Shown here: one piece after another, positions 1-8,517 of the stretch
Position numbering within the stretch: position 1 is the stretch's first letter
How the letters are laid out: the number at the start of each line of letters is the position of its first letter
DNA from: Nostoc sp. KVJ20
Lineage (GTDB): Bacteria; Cyanobacteriota; Cyanobacteriia; Cyanobacteriales; Nostocaceae
NCBI RefSeq assembly: GCF_001712795.1
Contig: NZ_KV757675.1
Coordinates: 1-64,000 of the forward strand
Reading direction: 5' to 3'
Length of the DNA stretch: 64,000 bases
Notes under the pieces: generated by a model
Told to the model about the DNA's origin: nothing
What the model saw: only the letters and a program-made list of their open reading frames with translations
Databases searched by the model: none
Program-made: the position numbers and the translations under genes

Positions 1-91
1 GCAGAAGATGAAATTGGTTGATTTTTGCAGAATTTGGAGAACCAGACCAATAAAAACTCTTAAAAGTTTCTAGAAAGAAGTATAAATTAGT

Positions 92-168
92 TCCCAGTCC
101 CCAATCCCCAATCCCCAATCCCCAATCCCCAATCCCCAGTCCCCAGTCCCCAATCCCCAATCCCCAAT
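92..168. repeat. Heptanucleotide tandem repeat (STRR), CCCCAAT type
   Basis: About eleven imperfect copies of a 7-base unit (CCCCAAT or CCCCAGT) end immediately at the stop codon of the radical SAM gene. Such short tandemly repeated repetitive sequences are typical of Nostocales intergenic DNA. No coding function is visible. Confidence 0.85.
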
Positions 169-1491
169 TCAACTTTGTATTTTCAGAATTTCCTGTAACT
201 TATTCTCATAAAAAAATTCCTTTTCTCCCATAGCTGGAACTAAATCAGTTAACCAGGTTGCTTTCTCGTCATAACGTGCAAAGAAAGGACGTTTACACCA
301 ATTGGGATCGCGTCCTTGCAAAAAAGAAAGTACAAATACTTTCTCGCCATAAATCTCAGTTACGCCATCCACTGCAACTTTACCCGGTAGTGCTGACATG
401 ACTGGGCCACGAGCGGTACGAGCTAACCCAGACACTTTTTGTATTGCTGTTTGATAAATTTCCCAAGCTCGAATAATTGGTACTTCAAAGCAATGTTTTG
501 CTCCAGTATCTCGTTCCATAAACATATAGTAAGGAATGCAACCAAGACGAACTTGTTCTTTCCACATCTTTATCCATACTTGCGGAGAATCATTAATTCC
601 CCGCATGAGTGGCCCTTGGGTGCGAATCTGTGCGCCTGTACTACGAATGCGTTGGAGCGCTGCTTGAGCAATTTCAGTTTTGATTTCTGTCGGATGATCG
701 TAGTGCGCCATAATAGAAAGATGTTTGCCTGAGCTAGTTACTTTCTCAAACAAACGTAAGATATCATCAGCATCTTCATCTGTAACAAAGCGATAAGGCC
801 AGTAAGCGATCGATTTAGTACCAATCCGAATTGTTTGAATATGTTCAAAACCAGAATTTAGCAGTGGTTCAATATATAAAGCCAGATGTCTAGCTTTCAT
901 TGTCATTGGATCTCCGCCAGTAATTAAAACATCTGTGACTTCTTGATGTTGGCGGAGATACTCTTGGAAAAGTCCTGATTCACGGGTAGCAAATTTCATT
1001 CCGTCCATTTTCACAAACTGCGGCCAACGGAAGCAAAATGTGCAATATGCATGACAAGTTTGGCCTGCTGTCGGAAAAATTAAGACTGTTTCGGGATATT
1101 TATGTTGAATTCCTGGTACTTGTTTTCCGTCTAAAGTGGGAATATTATGTACCTGTCCGGCTGGATGGGGGTTAAGTTGCGATCGCATCGTATTTACTAC
1201 TTGACGCAGGTCTTCTGGTGTAGAATTTTGCAGATGCCAAATAACCTTGTCTAGAGATTCAGGAGTCAACATTTCTTTTTGAGGAAAGGTAAGGCGAAAG
1301 ATGGGATCATTGGGAATATTCTCCCAGTCAATCAGTTCCTCTACTACGTAATTATTGACACGGAACGGCAATACTTGGGCAACTGCTTTCATTGCCAAGC
1401 GGTCTGCTGTTGAAATTTTTTGCAGTTGAGGCAGCCGATCTATATCTTTAATTTCATATAACTCAATCTTTTTAGGTTTAAGTTGTGACAT
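169..1491 (-). CDS. KamA-family radical SAM protein (lysine 2,3-aminomutase-like)
   Basis: A 440-residue protein of the KamA family, whose best known member is lysine 2,3-aminomutase. The radical SAM cluster motif CxxxCxxC is clear at residues 146-153 (CHAYCTFC), followed by FRWPQF as in the family and by GGDPM, the usual SAM-contact segment. Near the C terminus ALPGKVAVDG sits where aminomutases carry the PLP-binding lysine. The enzyme should therefore use a 4Fe-4S cluster, SAM and probably PLP in the cytoplasm. The substrate cannot be read from sequence; KamA homologues also act on glutamate or on EF-P lysine, and no epmA/efp gene is nearby. The ATG start directly follows an AT-rich leader. 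The gene stands alone on the minus strand. The family call is firm, the substrate is unknown. Confidence 0.88.
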   Translation of the reverse strand: MSQLKPKKIELYEIKDIDRLPQLQKISTADRLAMKAVAQVLPFRVNNYVVEELIDWENIPNDPIFRLTFPQKEMLTPESLDKVIWHLQNSTPEDLRQVVNTMRSQLNPHPAGQVHNIPTLDGKQVPGIQHKYPETVLIFPTAGQTCHAYCTFCFRWPQFVKMDGMKFATRESGLFQEYLRQHQEVTDVLITGGDPMTMKARHLALYIEPLLNSGFEHIQTIRIGTKSIAYWPYRFVTDEDADDILRLFEKVTSSGKHLSIMAHYDHPTEIKTEIAQAALQRIRSTGAQIRTQGPLMRGINDSPQVWIKMWKEQVRLGCIPYYMFMERDTGAKHCFEVPIIRAWEIYQTAIQKVSGLARTARGPVMSALPGKVAVDGVTEIYGEKVFVLSFLQGRDPNWCKRPFFARYDEKATWLTDLVPAMGEKEFFYENKLQEILKIQS

Positions 1492-1657
1492 TTAATTATT
1501 ATTTTTAATTTATATAAAATACAAAAATTATCTGGAAACTATAATAAAAACAAGTTTGTTTTGGTAAATCATCCAACCGATATAATTTGGCACAATGGCA
1601 ATCCTCACAAAAAAATAATGAGATTTAACAAAAAGAAACTAATACGCATTTAAAATA

Positions 1658-1760
1658 TAGGAATCCGCTTTGATTTCTGAACTAATTTGCGTAGACAGGC
1701 AACAGGAAAGAAGGCTTCTTAGTTGTACTGAGTTTTTTCAGAAATCAAATATGAGTCCTA
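1658..1760. mobile_element. MITE-like element with TA target duplication
   Basis: A 103-bp element bounded by inverted repeats of about 23-25 bp. The left arm runs from TAGGAATCC to TTTGATTTCTGAA (to 1681) and the right arm from TTCAGAAATCAAA to GAGTCCTA (from 1737); 21 of 25 positions match in inverted comparison. A TA dinucleotide flanks both ends (1656-1657 and 1761-1762), as in IS630/Tc1-mariner insertions. There is no ORF inside, so it would depend on a transposase in trans. It lies between the radical SAM gene and the WD40 gene, in a 305-bp gap that otherwise holds nothing recognisable. Confidence 0.6.
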
Positions 1761-1796
1761 TAGTGCAATTAAATAACATTATGATTAGTTAACCAA

Positions 1797-4700
1797 TTAA
1801 TCTTCAATAGCACCCAATTCTTTAAGTGTATTTTTTTGTTCTTCCCCTAGACCGGAAATACCCTTGATATTCATTCCTTCATAAGGTCTTTTTGACATGA
1901 GTGTTTTGATACACTCTCCAGTTTTGACATTCCATTGCTTAATAGCTCCATCCTGGGAACCACTATACAAAGTTCCATCAGAACTAAAGGCAACAGAACG
2001 AACCCAATTACTATGTCCTTGCAAAATAATCAGACGTTTACCTGTGTCAACATCCCAAATTTCTATAGTGTGATTAACACAAGCACAGCCAATAATCTTA
2101 CCATCAGGACTAAAAGCAACAGAACGTATCCAATCATTATTGACTAAAATTTTGGAACATTCGCCAGTCTGAACATCCCATAGCCGTACTGTTTTGTCAT
2201 CACCGCCACTAGCTAATAGCCCTCCAAATTGTCCTTGAAAAGCAACAGACCATATTCGCATAGTATGTCCTTCCAAAACCCGAATACATTCCCCTGTATG
2301 AACATTCCATAGCCGCAGTGTTTGATCATCACTTCCACTTGCGAGAATTTCACCATCAGGGCTAAAACTGATAGACTGCACCCAATTTGTATGTCCGTGT
2401 AATGTTTCAAAGCATTGGCCAGTCCTAATATTCCATAGCTTAATGTTGCAGTCAATACTGCTACTAGCTAGAATTTGACCATCATAACTAAAAGCAATAG
2501 AGCGGATGCGATCGCTATTTTGCAAAACTTTCACGCACTGTCCACTCAGAGTATCCCAAAAGCGGATAGTTTGATCATCACCACCGCTAGCTAATAGTCC
2601 CCCAGGAAGCGGGCTAAAAGCAACAGACCAAAGTCGGCCAGCGTGTCCTTCCAAAGTGCTGATACATTGGTTAGTCTGAACATCCCACAGCCTGACGGTT
2701 TTATCATCATTACTACTAGCAATTATCTTCCCATCTGGACTGAGGGCTAAATCGTGTACCCAATTAGTGTATCCCTGCAAGATTTGGATGCATTGATAAG
2801 TCTCGATGTCCCAGAACCGAACGGTTTTGTCATAGCCACCACTAGCGAGTGTTTTTCCATCGGGACTAAATGCAACAGAGAGAATAGAATTACTGTGCGC
2901 TTCTAAAGTTTTTAATAATTTCCCTGTTTGAATATCCCAGAGTTTCACAGTTTTGTCGTCGCTACAACTGGCAATAATCCCTCCTCCTTCTGAAGAAGAG
3001 ATGGGACTCAAGGCTATAGAATGGATTAAATTGGTGTGTCCTGACAAAGTGTTTAATAACTTCCCCGTTTTAACATCCCAGAGTTTCACAGTTTTGTCGT
3101 CGCTACAACTGGCAAGTATTTCCCCATCAGAACTAAAAACTACAGACTGGACTAATTTGGTATGTCCCTTAAGAGTTTTCAAACATTTACCTGTTTTTAC
3201 ATCCCAAAGCCTAATAGTTTGGTCAGCACTACCACTAGCGAGTATTTTTCCATCAGGACTAAAGGCAACAGAACGAACAAAATCATTATGATCTTCTAAA
3301 ATTTCCCAGCATTTTTGGCTATCTAGATCCCAAAGTCTAATGGTTTTATCACTACTAGCGCTGGCGACAATTTTGCCATCATGACTGAAGGCAACAGACC
3401 TGACCCAGCTATTATGTCCATCAAGTTTCATCAGTTGTTTTTGGCTATCAACATCCCAAATTTTCACAGTATGATCATCACTACAACTGACTAAAGTTTT
3501 ACCATCGGGACTAAAAGCAACAGTTCTTACCCAGTTATCATGTGCCTTCCAATGAAATAGTTGCTCACCATAAGTAGCTTGCCAAAAGCTAATTCGACCA
3601 TCAGCGTCACCTGTAGCAACAATTTCTCCATTTACAGGGTTAAATGCCACTGATAAAATACTATCGAATATTCCTGTAAATACAGATTTAGATAAGTCAG
3701 AGTTAGCAAAGTTGACATTATGCAAGTTTACACTTACTAGGTATGCTTGCCATATCTTAAAATTGGAAAAATCACACCCATTTAAATCAATTCCTTGATG
3801 ACAAAGAAGGTTAATAATATTCCCCCCAGCATAGCCTGATGTCAAAGGAGTATTTACTTGCAAGAATTTTATTATTTTTAAGAGATGTTCTTTAATTCGG
3901 TCTTTATTACCAAATCTATTAATTAACTTTTCAACAACTGGTACTAAAATCAAACGAATTTGGGCATTTCTGACCTTTCCTTCTGTCTGCGCTTTGAGTA
4001 AGGCGTGGCTTTTTAACAAGGAAATATTTTCTAAATTAATCTCAGAAACAATTTCTTCACAAACCTGGTTAACAAATTGGCTAATGATATATTCCATCAC
4101 TACAGCTTGAAGCATGAATTTCGCCAAACCCTTCTCGTTAAAAATTAGTGATCGCCGCCGCAGAGATTCTAAAGCTTCTATTAATTGTGGTTGTGATGTA
4201 GTTGAAATAATATCTGCTTGTAATTCGCCAAAAGACGTAGGCTTGCAATTAATTCCTAGCCAGTATAAAATTTCCTTTTCTAAATTCGATAGCCGATTAA
4301 ACTGCTGTTCTAGAAGGTTGCGAATATCTCCAAATAATACGGAAATATCACAACTAATGAACTCTGATATATTGCTACCAAAAACTTCTTGAATTGTATT
4401 GCAAACGATTTTTAAAGCTAAAGGATTACCTGCATATTGATTAATTAACTTGTTCCAGTCTTTCTCTGAACCCAGAAAATCACCTTTGCCTACAAATATG
4501 CTTTTTGCAGCGATCTTTTCTAGCCCACTTAGCTGCAATGATCGAACTTTAAGATTATTCCCTTCTAAGGTGACGATTTCTTTCGGACTTTCACGACTAG
4601 TTAAAATCAAACAGCTTTGATGAGGCATTTCCCCAACTTGCCGGAAAAATTCTCCATATTCTTCATATCCTTCTCGATATTGTCCGACATAATCACCTCC

Positions 4701-5333
4701 AAGTAGGACTGACTCAACATTATCCAGTACCAATAAACAGCGATGTTTCCGCAAAAAGGCAATCAATTGCGAAATTCCTACTTCTTTAGGCTCATTCTTT
4801 TTAGAGAAAAACTCAATCAGGTCTGCAAAAATCTCCTTAACAGAGGGTGCATGACGTAGCGATCGCCAGATAACATACTCAAACTGTCCCTGAATTTTCT
4901 GTGCCAGCTTAATAGATAAGGCTGTTTTACCAATTCCCCCCATCCCGAATATTCCCACCAGTCGGGAACGATCTTTATTTACCCATTCCTCTAAAACCTC
5001 TAACTCCGACTCACGCCCAAAGAAAACCGGGACATCAGGCGCTTCGCCAAAATCATAACAGGATGAGGCATTAACTACTGTTGATAACTGATATCTTTCC
5101 TGGAAGATACTCCTGATTACCTCTAATTTCCCAGGAGTACTCCCAGCAATGTCAAACTTTTGGTAAACCGAACCAAGTCGCTTTCGCACTGCGGCTGCAC
5201 TAATTTCGAGAGTGGTTGCAATAGATTCTGCCGTTTGGCCAGCTAAAGCTAGAAGTAAGGCACTTACCTCAGCCTCAGATACGTTGTGTTCGGCTGTAAC
5301 CGCTCTCAAGAAACTTTCAGGAATTTCCGTCAT
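1797..5333 (-). CDS. STAND-type NTPase: HTH-like N terminus, NB-ARC, 14 WD40 repeats
   Basis: An approximately 1178-residue multidomain protein. The first ~85 residues form a helical, LuxR-like segment (AGQTAESIATTLEIS, AAAVRKRLGSVYQKF) seen before cyanobacterial NB-ARC proteins. A P-loop NB-ARC ATPase follows, with Walker A GIFGMGGIGKTALS and Walker B-like CLLVLDNVES. A pentapeptide-like stretch (LNGCDFSNFKIWQAYLVSVN) joins it to fourteen WD40 repeats, counted from their W-D or W-N ends, enough for two seven-bladed propellers. STAND proteins of this form act as ligand-sensing, ATP-dependent oligomeric switches; no separate effector is visible unless the N terminus is one. The start is the ATG at 5333; a TTG seven codons upstream is less likely. 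The repeats are near-identical at DNA level, so copy number may vary between strains. Confidence 0.85.
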   Translation of the reverse strand: MTEIPESFLRAVTAEHNVSEAEVSALLLALAGQTAESIATTLEISAAAVRKRLGSVYQKFDIAGSTPGKLEVIRSIFQERYQLSTVVNASSCYDFGEAPDVPVFFGRESELEVLEEWVNKDRSRLVGIFGMGGIGKTALSIKLAQKIQGQFEYVIWRSLRHAPSVKEIFADLIEFFSKKNEPKEVGISQLIAFLRKHRCLLVLDNVESVLLGGDYVGQYREGYEEYGEFFRQVGEMPHQSCLILTSRESPKEIVTLEGNNLKVRSLQLSGLEKIAAKSIFVGKGDFLGSEKDWNKLINQYAGNPLALKIVCNTIQEVFGSNISEFISCDISVLFGDIRNLLEQQFNRLSNLEKEILYWLGINCKPTSFGELQADIISTTSQPQLIEALESLRRRSLIFNEKGLAKFMLQAVVMEYIISQFVNQVCEEIVSEINLENISLLKSHALLKAQTEGKVRNAQIRLILVPVVEKLINRFGNKDRIKEHLLKIIKFLQVNTPLTSGYAGGNIINLLCHQGIDLNGCDFSNFKIWQAYLVSVNLHNVNFANSDLSKSVFTGIFDSILSVAFNPVNGEIVATGDADGRISFWQATYGEQLFHWKAHDNWVRTVAFSPDGKTLVSCSDDHTVKIWDVDSQKQLMKLDGHNSWVRSVAFSHDGKIVASASSDKTIRLWDLDSQKCWEILEDHNDFVRSVAFSPDGKILASGSADQTIRLWDVKTGKCLKTLKGHTKLVQSVVFSSDGEILASCSDDKTVKLWDVKTGKLLNTLSGHTNLIHSIALSPISSSEGGGIIASCSDDKTVKLWDIQTGKLLKTLEAHSNSILSVAFSPDGKTLASGGYDKTVRFWDIETYQCIQILQGYTNWVHDLALSPDGKIIASSNDDKTVRLWDVQTNQCISTLEGHAGRLWSVAFSPLPGGLLASGGDDQTIRFWDTLSGQCVKVLQNSDRIRSIAFSYDGQILASSSIDCNIKLWNIRTGQCFETLHGHTNWVQSISFSPDGEILASGSDDQTLRLWNVHTGECIRVLEGHTMRIWSVAFQGQFGGLLASGGDDKTVRLWDVQTGECSKILVNNDWIRSVAFSPDGKIIGCACVNHTIEIWDVDTGKRLIILQGHSNWVRSVAFSSDGTLYSGSQDGAIKQWNVKTGECIKTLMSKRPYEGMNIKGISGLGEEQKNTLKELGAIED

Positions 5334-5424
5334 GAAGTAAATTTCTCCAGCCAAAACTATTTATATATATATGTGAGGTAGATGTGAGATATATCTCTAC
5401 TTATTTATCAAGAAAGGCTGTTTT

Positions 5425-5510
5425 CCTCCTGCCTCCTGCCTTCTGCCTCCTTCAACGGGTTTCCCATTCCCTAGTCCCGTGCCTTGGCGTAGCCCGTCGT
5501 AGACATCGCC
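5425..5510. repeat. Short STRR followed by a short dispersed repeat (SDR)
   Basis: A run of CCTCCTG heptamers (5425-5450) is followed by the dispersed repeat GTGCCTTGGCGTAGCCCGTC...AGACATCGCC (5480-5510). Related SDR copies occur near 9970-9993, 17130-17181, 27951-27990, 43429-43458 and 54863-54895. Multicopy repeats of this type are common in Nostoc genomes; their function is unknown. Confidence 0.6.
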
Positions 5511-5624
5511 TAGCATTTATACACAAAAGCGTATTGACAAGCCACTACTAACTATACTCTAAATTATCAATTGTTATCAACTTGTTAATTCTACTTATCA
5601 ACCTGATTGACAAGATTAATCAAG

Positions 5625-5666
5625 TAAATGTAGAATCTATAACAATAAATGTAAAATCGATAACAA
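5625..5666. promoter_or_regulatory. Two tandem 21-bp repeats, candidate operator
   Basis: Two abutting 21-bp units (5625-5645 and 5646-5666) differ at only two positions and share the core TAAATGTA...AATC.ATAACAA. The 21-bp period is two helical turns, so a protein could bind both units on one DNA face. Further TTATCAA/TTGATAA-like words lie at 5565-5620. The site sits between the divergent WD40/NB-ARC gene and the 126-residue gene, 57 bp upstream of the latter's ATG, so it could control either. No known factor is assigned. Confidence 0.4.
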
Positions 5667-5722
5667 ATTAGGTGTGAATCGCGAGGATAGCTGAAGTAAC
5701 TAGCACTGAGGTACCCCACATT

Positions 5723-6103
5723 ATGCCAACACCTGAAACTTCAAATTCTGCTCAGGAATTATTTGAGTTGCTTGAGAAAGATATTCTTGCCTGTCACACT
5801 TGCAAGGATGGAATAATTGAAGTGACTATCCGCAAGATCGGAACCGAAGAGTTTGAAGTGCGTGTCATCTCCTTCCGAGGTTCTTTTCGTTGCGTTCATG
5901 CGGATCTAAATAGGTATTTAGAGGAGTTACCGACAGATACCCAAAGTCAGATATCTATCTATCGCGATCGCTTTCGAGTGGGATTGAGGGGATTGTTAAA
6001 GAAGGGGTTTGGATTACTCAGCCTAGACTTTTCTAAATGCAAGAAGGGAAATACCGCGCCGATATTTGGCTTGATGGTATCTGAATTGTTGGATATTGAC
6101 TGA
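5723..6103 (+). CDS. Conserved-looking hypothetical protein, 126 aa
   Basis: I do not recognise this family. The protein is soluble, with no membrane segment or signal peptide. It has a Cys-x-x-Cys pair near residue 33 (CHTC), a central beta-rich segment (GIIEVTIRKIGTEEFEVRVI) and a basic C-terminal half ending in a short acidic tail. A purine-rich GAGGTA lies 9 bases before the ATG and fixes the start. The gene is divergent from the WD40/NB-ARC gene and shares with it the intergenic region carrying the tandem 21-bp repeats, so co-regulation is possible. Codon use and HIP1 content resemble the neighbours. Confidence 0.65.
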   Translation: MPTPETSNSAQELFELLEKDILACHTCKDGIIEVTIRKIGTEEFEVRVISFRGSFRCVHADLNRYLEELPTDTQSQISIYRDRFRVGLRGLLKKGFGLLSLDFSKCKKGNTAPIFGLMVSELLDID

Positions 6104-6130
6104 TTTTAGTTGTTTTTGTTGATTGCTCTA

Positions 6131-6257
6131 AGTAAGTAGGTGAGAATAAACCAAATTATGTTACGAAATGTAAATAGGCTTAAAACCCTTATCAATGACT
6201 AATGACAAAAGACAAATGACAGCCCCCACCAGTTAGTTTTAATTGCACCGACTTACT
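6131..6257. mobile_element. MITE-like element with TA target duplication
   Basis: A 127-bp segment begins AGTAAGTAGGTG and ends CACCGACTTACT, an inverted pair with one mismatch over 12 bp that extends weakly inward. TA dinucleotides flank both ends (6129-6130 and 6258-6259). The interior carries heptamer-like ATGACAA words but no ORF. It resembles other short non-autonomous elements of Nostocales. It lies in the gap between the 126-residue gene and the hairpin-led membrane protein gene. Confidence 0.5.
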
Positions 6258-6378
6258 TAGCTAATTACCAGCTAGTTATTTCATCTCAAGTTTTAGAGAA
6301 ACAGTAGAAAATTGTTTTCGTTCTTGAGGTGAACAAGTGAATAATTTTCCAGCCCAAGAGAGTCTAGGAAAAGACTAC

Positions 6379-6422
6379 AACAGGGTTGATATGGTACTAA
6401 AAAGTGCCACGTCAACCCTGTT
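6379..6422 (+). promoter_or_regulatory. Strong leader hairpin (attenuator or terminator)
   Basis: AACAGGGTTGA (6379-6389) pairs perfectly with TCAACCCTGTT (6412-6422). Inside it TGGTACT pairs with AGTGCCA through one G-U pair, leaving an AAAA loop. A T-rich run follows (ATTTTGTATTTATTTAT), then AGGAGGA and the ATG at 6452. A smaller hairpin, AGTCT/AGACT, lies just upstream at 6361-6376. The structure could terminate an upstream transcript or attenuate the downstream gene. Confidence 0.6.
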
Positions 6423-6451
6423 ATTTTGTATTTATTTATCAGGAGGAAAAC

Positions 6452-6682
6452 ATGGATACGAATCGTCACAGCTTTTTATTTCGTTTGACTTCCCAGTTCA
6501 TTAAATATTTTGCATTGGGATTATTTGGTCTAGCGATCGCTTACGTTTTGTCAGCTATTTTCGGAAGCTCACATATTGCGATGAATTTACTACCCTTTGT
6601 TTTCTATTGGGTTATTTTCCGGTGCGGACTTATTCTTCTTTGCTTAATATTGACGACAGTAATTTTAGAATCTGTTCGTTAA
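6452..6682 (+). CDS. Small membrane protein, 76 aa
   Basis: A 76-residue hypothetical protein with two predicted hydrophobic segments (about residues 14-35 and 44-70), probably in the plasma or thylakoid membrane. I do not recognise the family. The start is set by an excellent Shine-Dalgarno sequence (AGGAGGA, 6 bases before the ATG); an upstream in-frame codon at 6404 would fall inside the leader hairpin and is rejected. The preceding hairpin suggests regulation by attenuation or mRNA structure. No functional partner is adjacent: the next gene is convergent. Confidence 0.6.
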   Translation: MDTNRHSFLFRLTSQFIKYFALGLFGLAIAYVLSAIFGSSHIAMNLLPFVFYWVIFRCGLILLCLILTTVILESVR

Positions 6683-6859
6683 AATATCACAAAGAATATT
6701 CGACTTTCACATCTTCAATCACTCTCAACGAATATCCTCATCCACTCAACATGAACAATATTGCTGCTAGTGTGAAAGGGTGAAAGTCTGAATTCCTTTG
6801 CAAAGCTTTTTATAGCTGTGAAAAATTTCGTTTAAGGTTGTTTTCTGGCTACTTTTAGT

Positions 6860-8191
6860 TTATGTTCTACTAACTAATTTTTGTAGCAATGGTGGGAGTG
6901 GATGATTCTCAAACTGGGAATACTGGGAATCAATTCGGTGAGCTTTTTGAACCATCCGTTTAAAAAACAGATTGACTAATTTTAATTCCCGAAAAATCTT
7001 TTGCGGATCTTCAAGATGGGTTGTGGGTAGTTGCTGTCCCATTTTTTTGAGGACTAGACCCATAGGAATTTTAATTTCATCCTGGAGTTCAAGAAAACGG
7101 GTAAATATGGGTGCAAAAGCGGAAAATAAAGAACCAGCACCCCCTCTAGCTTGTCCCCAACCGATGTAGTAAATTCCTTTGTAATCTTCAAGAAATGACC
7201 CTCCATAACATTTCACTGTTGCTCCTTCCACCCGTTGCAGTTCTGGAGGTAAAAATGGATAGGCTACATGAAAACCAGTTGCACAAACAATTAAATCAAA
7301 GGTTTCTCGACTACCATCCGCAAATTCAACTTCCCCACCATCTAAATGTCTTACCTCTGGCTTATAGGAAATGCGACCGTGTTTAATATAGTAAGGCACC
7401 TCATTATTTAAGGTCGGGTGCTTATCAAAAATTCGATATTTGGGTTCGGGTAGACCATAATCTTTGTGCTTACCGAAGGTTAATAGAATAATTACATAAG
7501 ACATAAACCTCTGAAACCATTCTGGCATCCACCATTTAGTTAAATCGGAAACTGGAACACCTACAAAGGTTTTGGGAATAAACCACACAGATTCACGCAT
7601 ACTCAACACAGATTTAGCTCCCACCCTAGCTGCTTCTGCGGCTATATCACAAGCTGAATTCCCTCCACCAATCACCAGAACTCTCTTACCATATAGTTGC
7701 TGGGGATTTTTATAATCTTTGGAGTGAATTATTTCCCCATCAAATTCTCCTGAGAATTTAGGAAAACGTTTGCACCAATGATGACCATTACAAATGATAA
7801 TCCCTTTGTAAATTTGCTGTTCCCCATTATCAAAGGTAACTTCCCAGAGACTATTTTCAACAGGTCGCACGTAGCTAACTTGACGATTCAGTTCAATATT
7901 TTTACGTAACTCAAAATGGTCAGCAAAGGAGTTTAAGTAATCCCGTATATTTTTAGCGCTGGGAAAGTCCGGATAACTATCCGGCATGGGGAAATGGGTA
8001 AATTGGGTAATCTTCCGTGATGAAATAATGTGTGCAGTTTCATAGACACCATGATACCAATTTCCACCAATGTCATCGCTGGCATCAACTTGGTCGTAAG
8101 GAATATTCGCACTCTTGAGCGCTTCAGCCATACCCAATCCCACAAAACCAGCCCCAAGAATTAAATGCTTGTGAGTAGTGTCCAACATCAT
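6860..8191 (-). CDS. Flavin-containing monooxygenase (FMO/CzcO-like)
   Basis: A 443-residue flavoprotein with two Rossmann motifs: GAGFVGLG near residue 13 for FAD and GGGNSACDIAAEAARVG near residue 175 for NADPH. GGNWYHGVY follows the FAD motif, and a final CATGFHVAYPFLP segment is typical of the FMO/Baeyer-Villiger superfamily. It should oxygenate a soft nucleophile or ketone in the cytoplasm with NADPH and O2; the substrate is unknown. Two consecutive ATGs could start it (8191 and 8188). The gene stands alone on the minus strand. Directly upstream on the same strand lies a decayed open frame. Confidence 0.85.
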   Translation of the reverse strand: MMLDTTHKHLILGAGFVGLGMAEALKSANIPYDQVDASDDIGGNWYHGVYETAHIISSRKITQFTHFPMPDSYPDFPSAKNIRDYLNSFADHFELRKNIELNRQVSYVRPVENSLWEVTFDNGEQQIYKGIIICNGHHWCKRFPKFSGEFDGEIIHSKDYKNPQQLYGKRVLVIGGGNSACDIAAEAARVGAKSVLSMRESVWFIPKTFVGVPVSDLTKWWMPEWFQRFMSYVIILLTFGKHKDYGLPEPKYRIFDKHPTLNNEVPYYIKHGRISYKPEVRHLDGGEVEFADGSRETFDLIVCATGFHVAYPFLPPELQRVEGATVKCYGGSFLEDYKGIYYIGWGQARGGAGSLFSAFAPIFTRFLELQDEIKIPMGLVLKKMGQQLPTTHLEDPQKIFRELKLVNLFFKRMVQKAHRIDSQYSQFENHPLPPLLQKLVSRT

Positions 8192-8214
8192 TCTTAATTT
8201 TACTTGACTATTTT

Positions 8215-8517
8215 CTAAACTCTTGAAACATACCGAGCTAACTCACTCAAAAAGAGAGAATATCTCGTGAGGATATGAAAATCTTGGGCTATAACATCAG
8301 AGAATATGTGCAATTTCTTGGCAACAATACCTCTACTTGTTGCTCTCATTACCTGTGTTCGGTCTGTTGTCATATCTTCCGTAAAACCCTGGCTTCTCTT
8401 GGCTAGAGTTCCATATCGTTCTGATTGCAGAATTGGAGTGCGACTAAAAAATTGAGAAACATCGGGAAGCTTGACGTTATATTCCTTAACTTCATTATTG
8501 TGTTTATTTCTGCCGAC
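8215..8517 (-). pseudogene. Decayed open frame without a start codon
   Basis: A stop-to-stop frame of about 100 codons reads like real protein (for example PDVSQFFSRTPILQSER and DFHILTRYSLFLSELARYV) but has no ATG, GTG or TTG near its beginning. It ends 23 bp before the monooxygenase start, on the same strand. I do not recognise the family. It is probably the 3' remnant of a lost gene; chance coding potential cannot be excluded. Confidence 0.3.

Noticed and set aside
92..168. Possible CRISPR array
   Set aside because: Seven-base contiguous repeats without spacers are STRRs, not CRISPR; the same holds for the other heptamer blocks.
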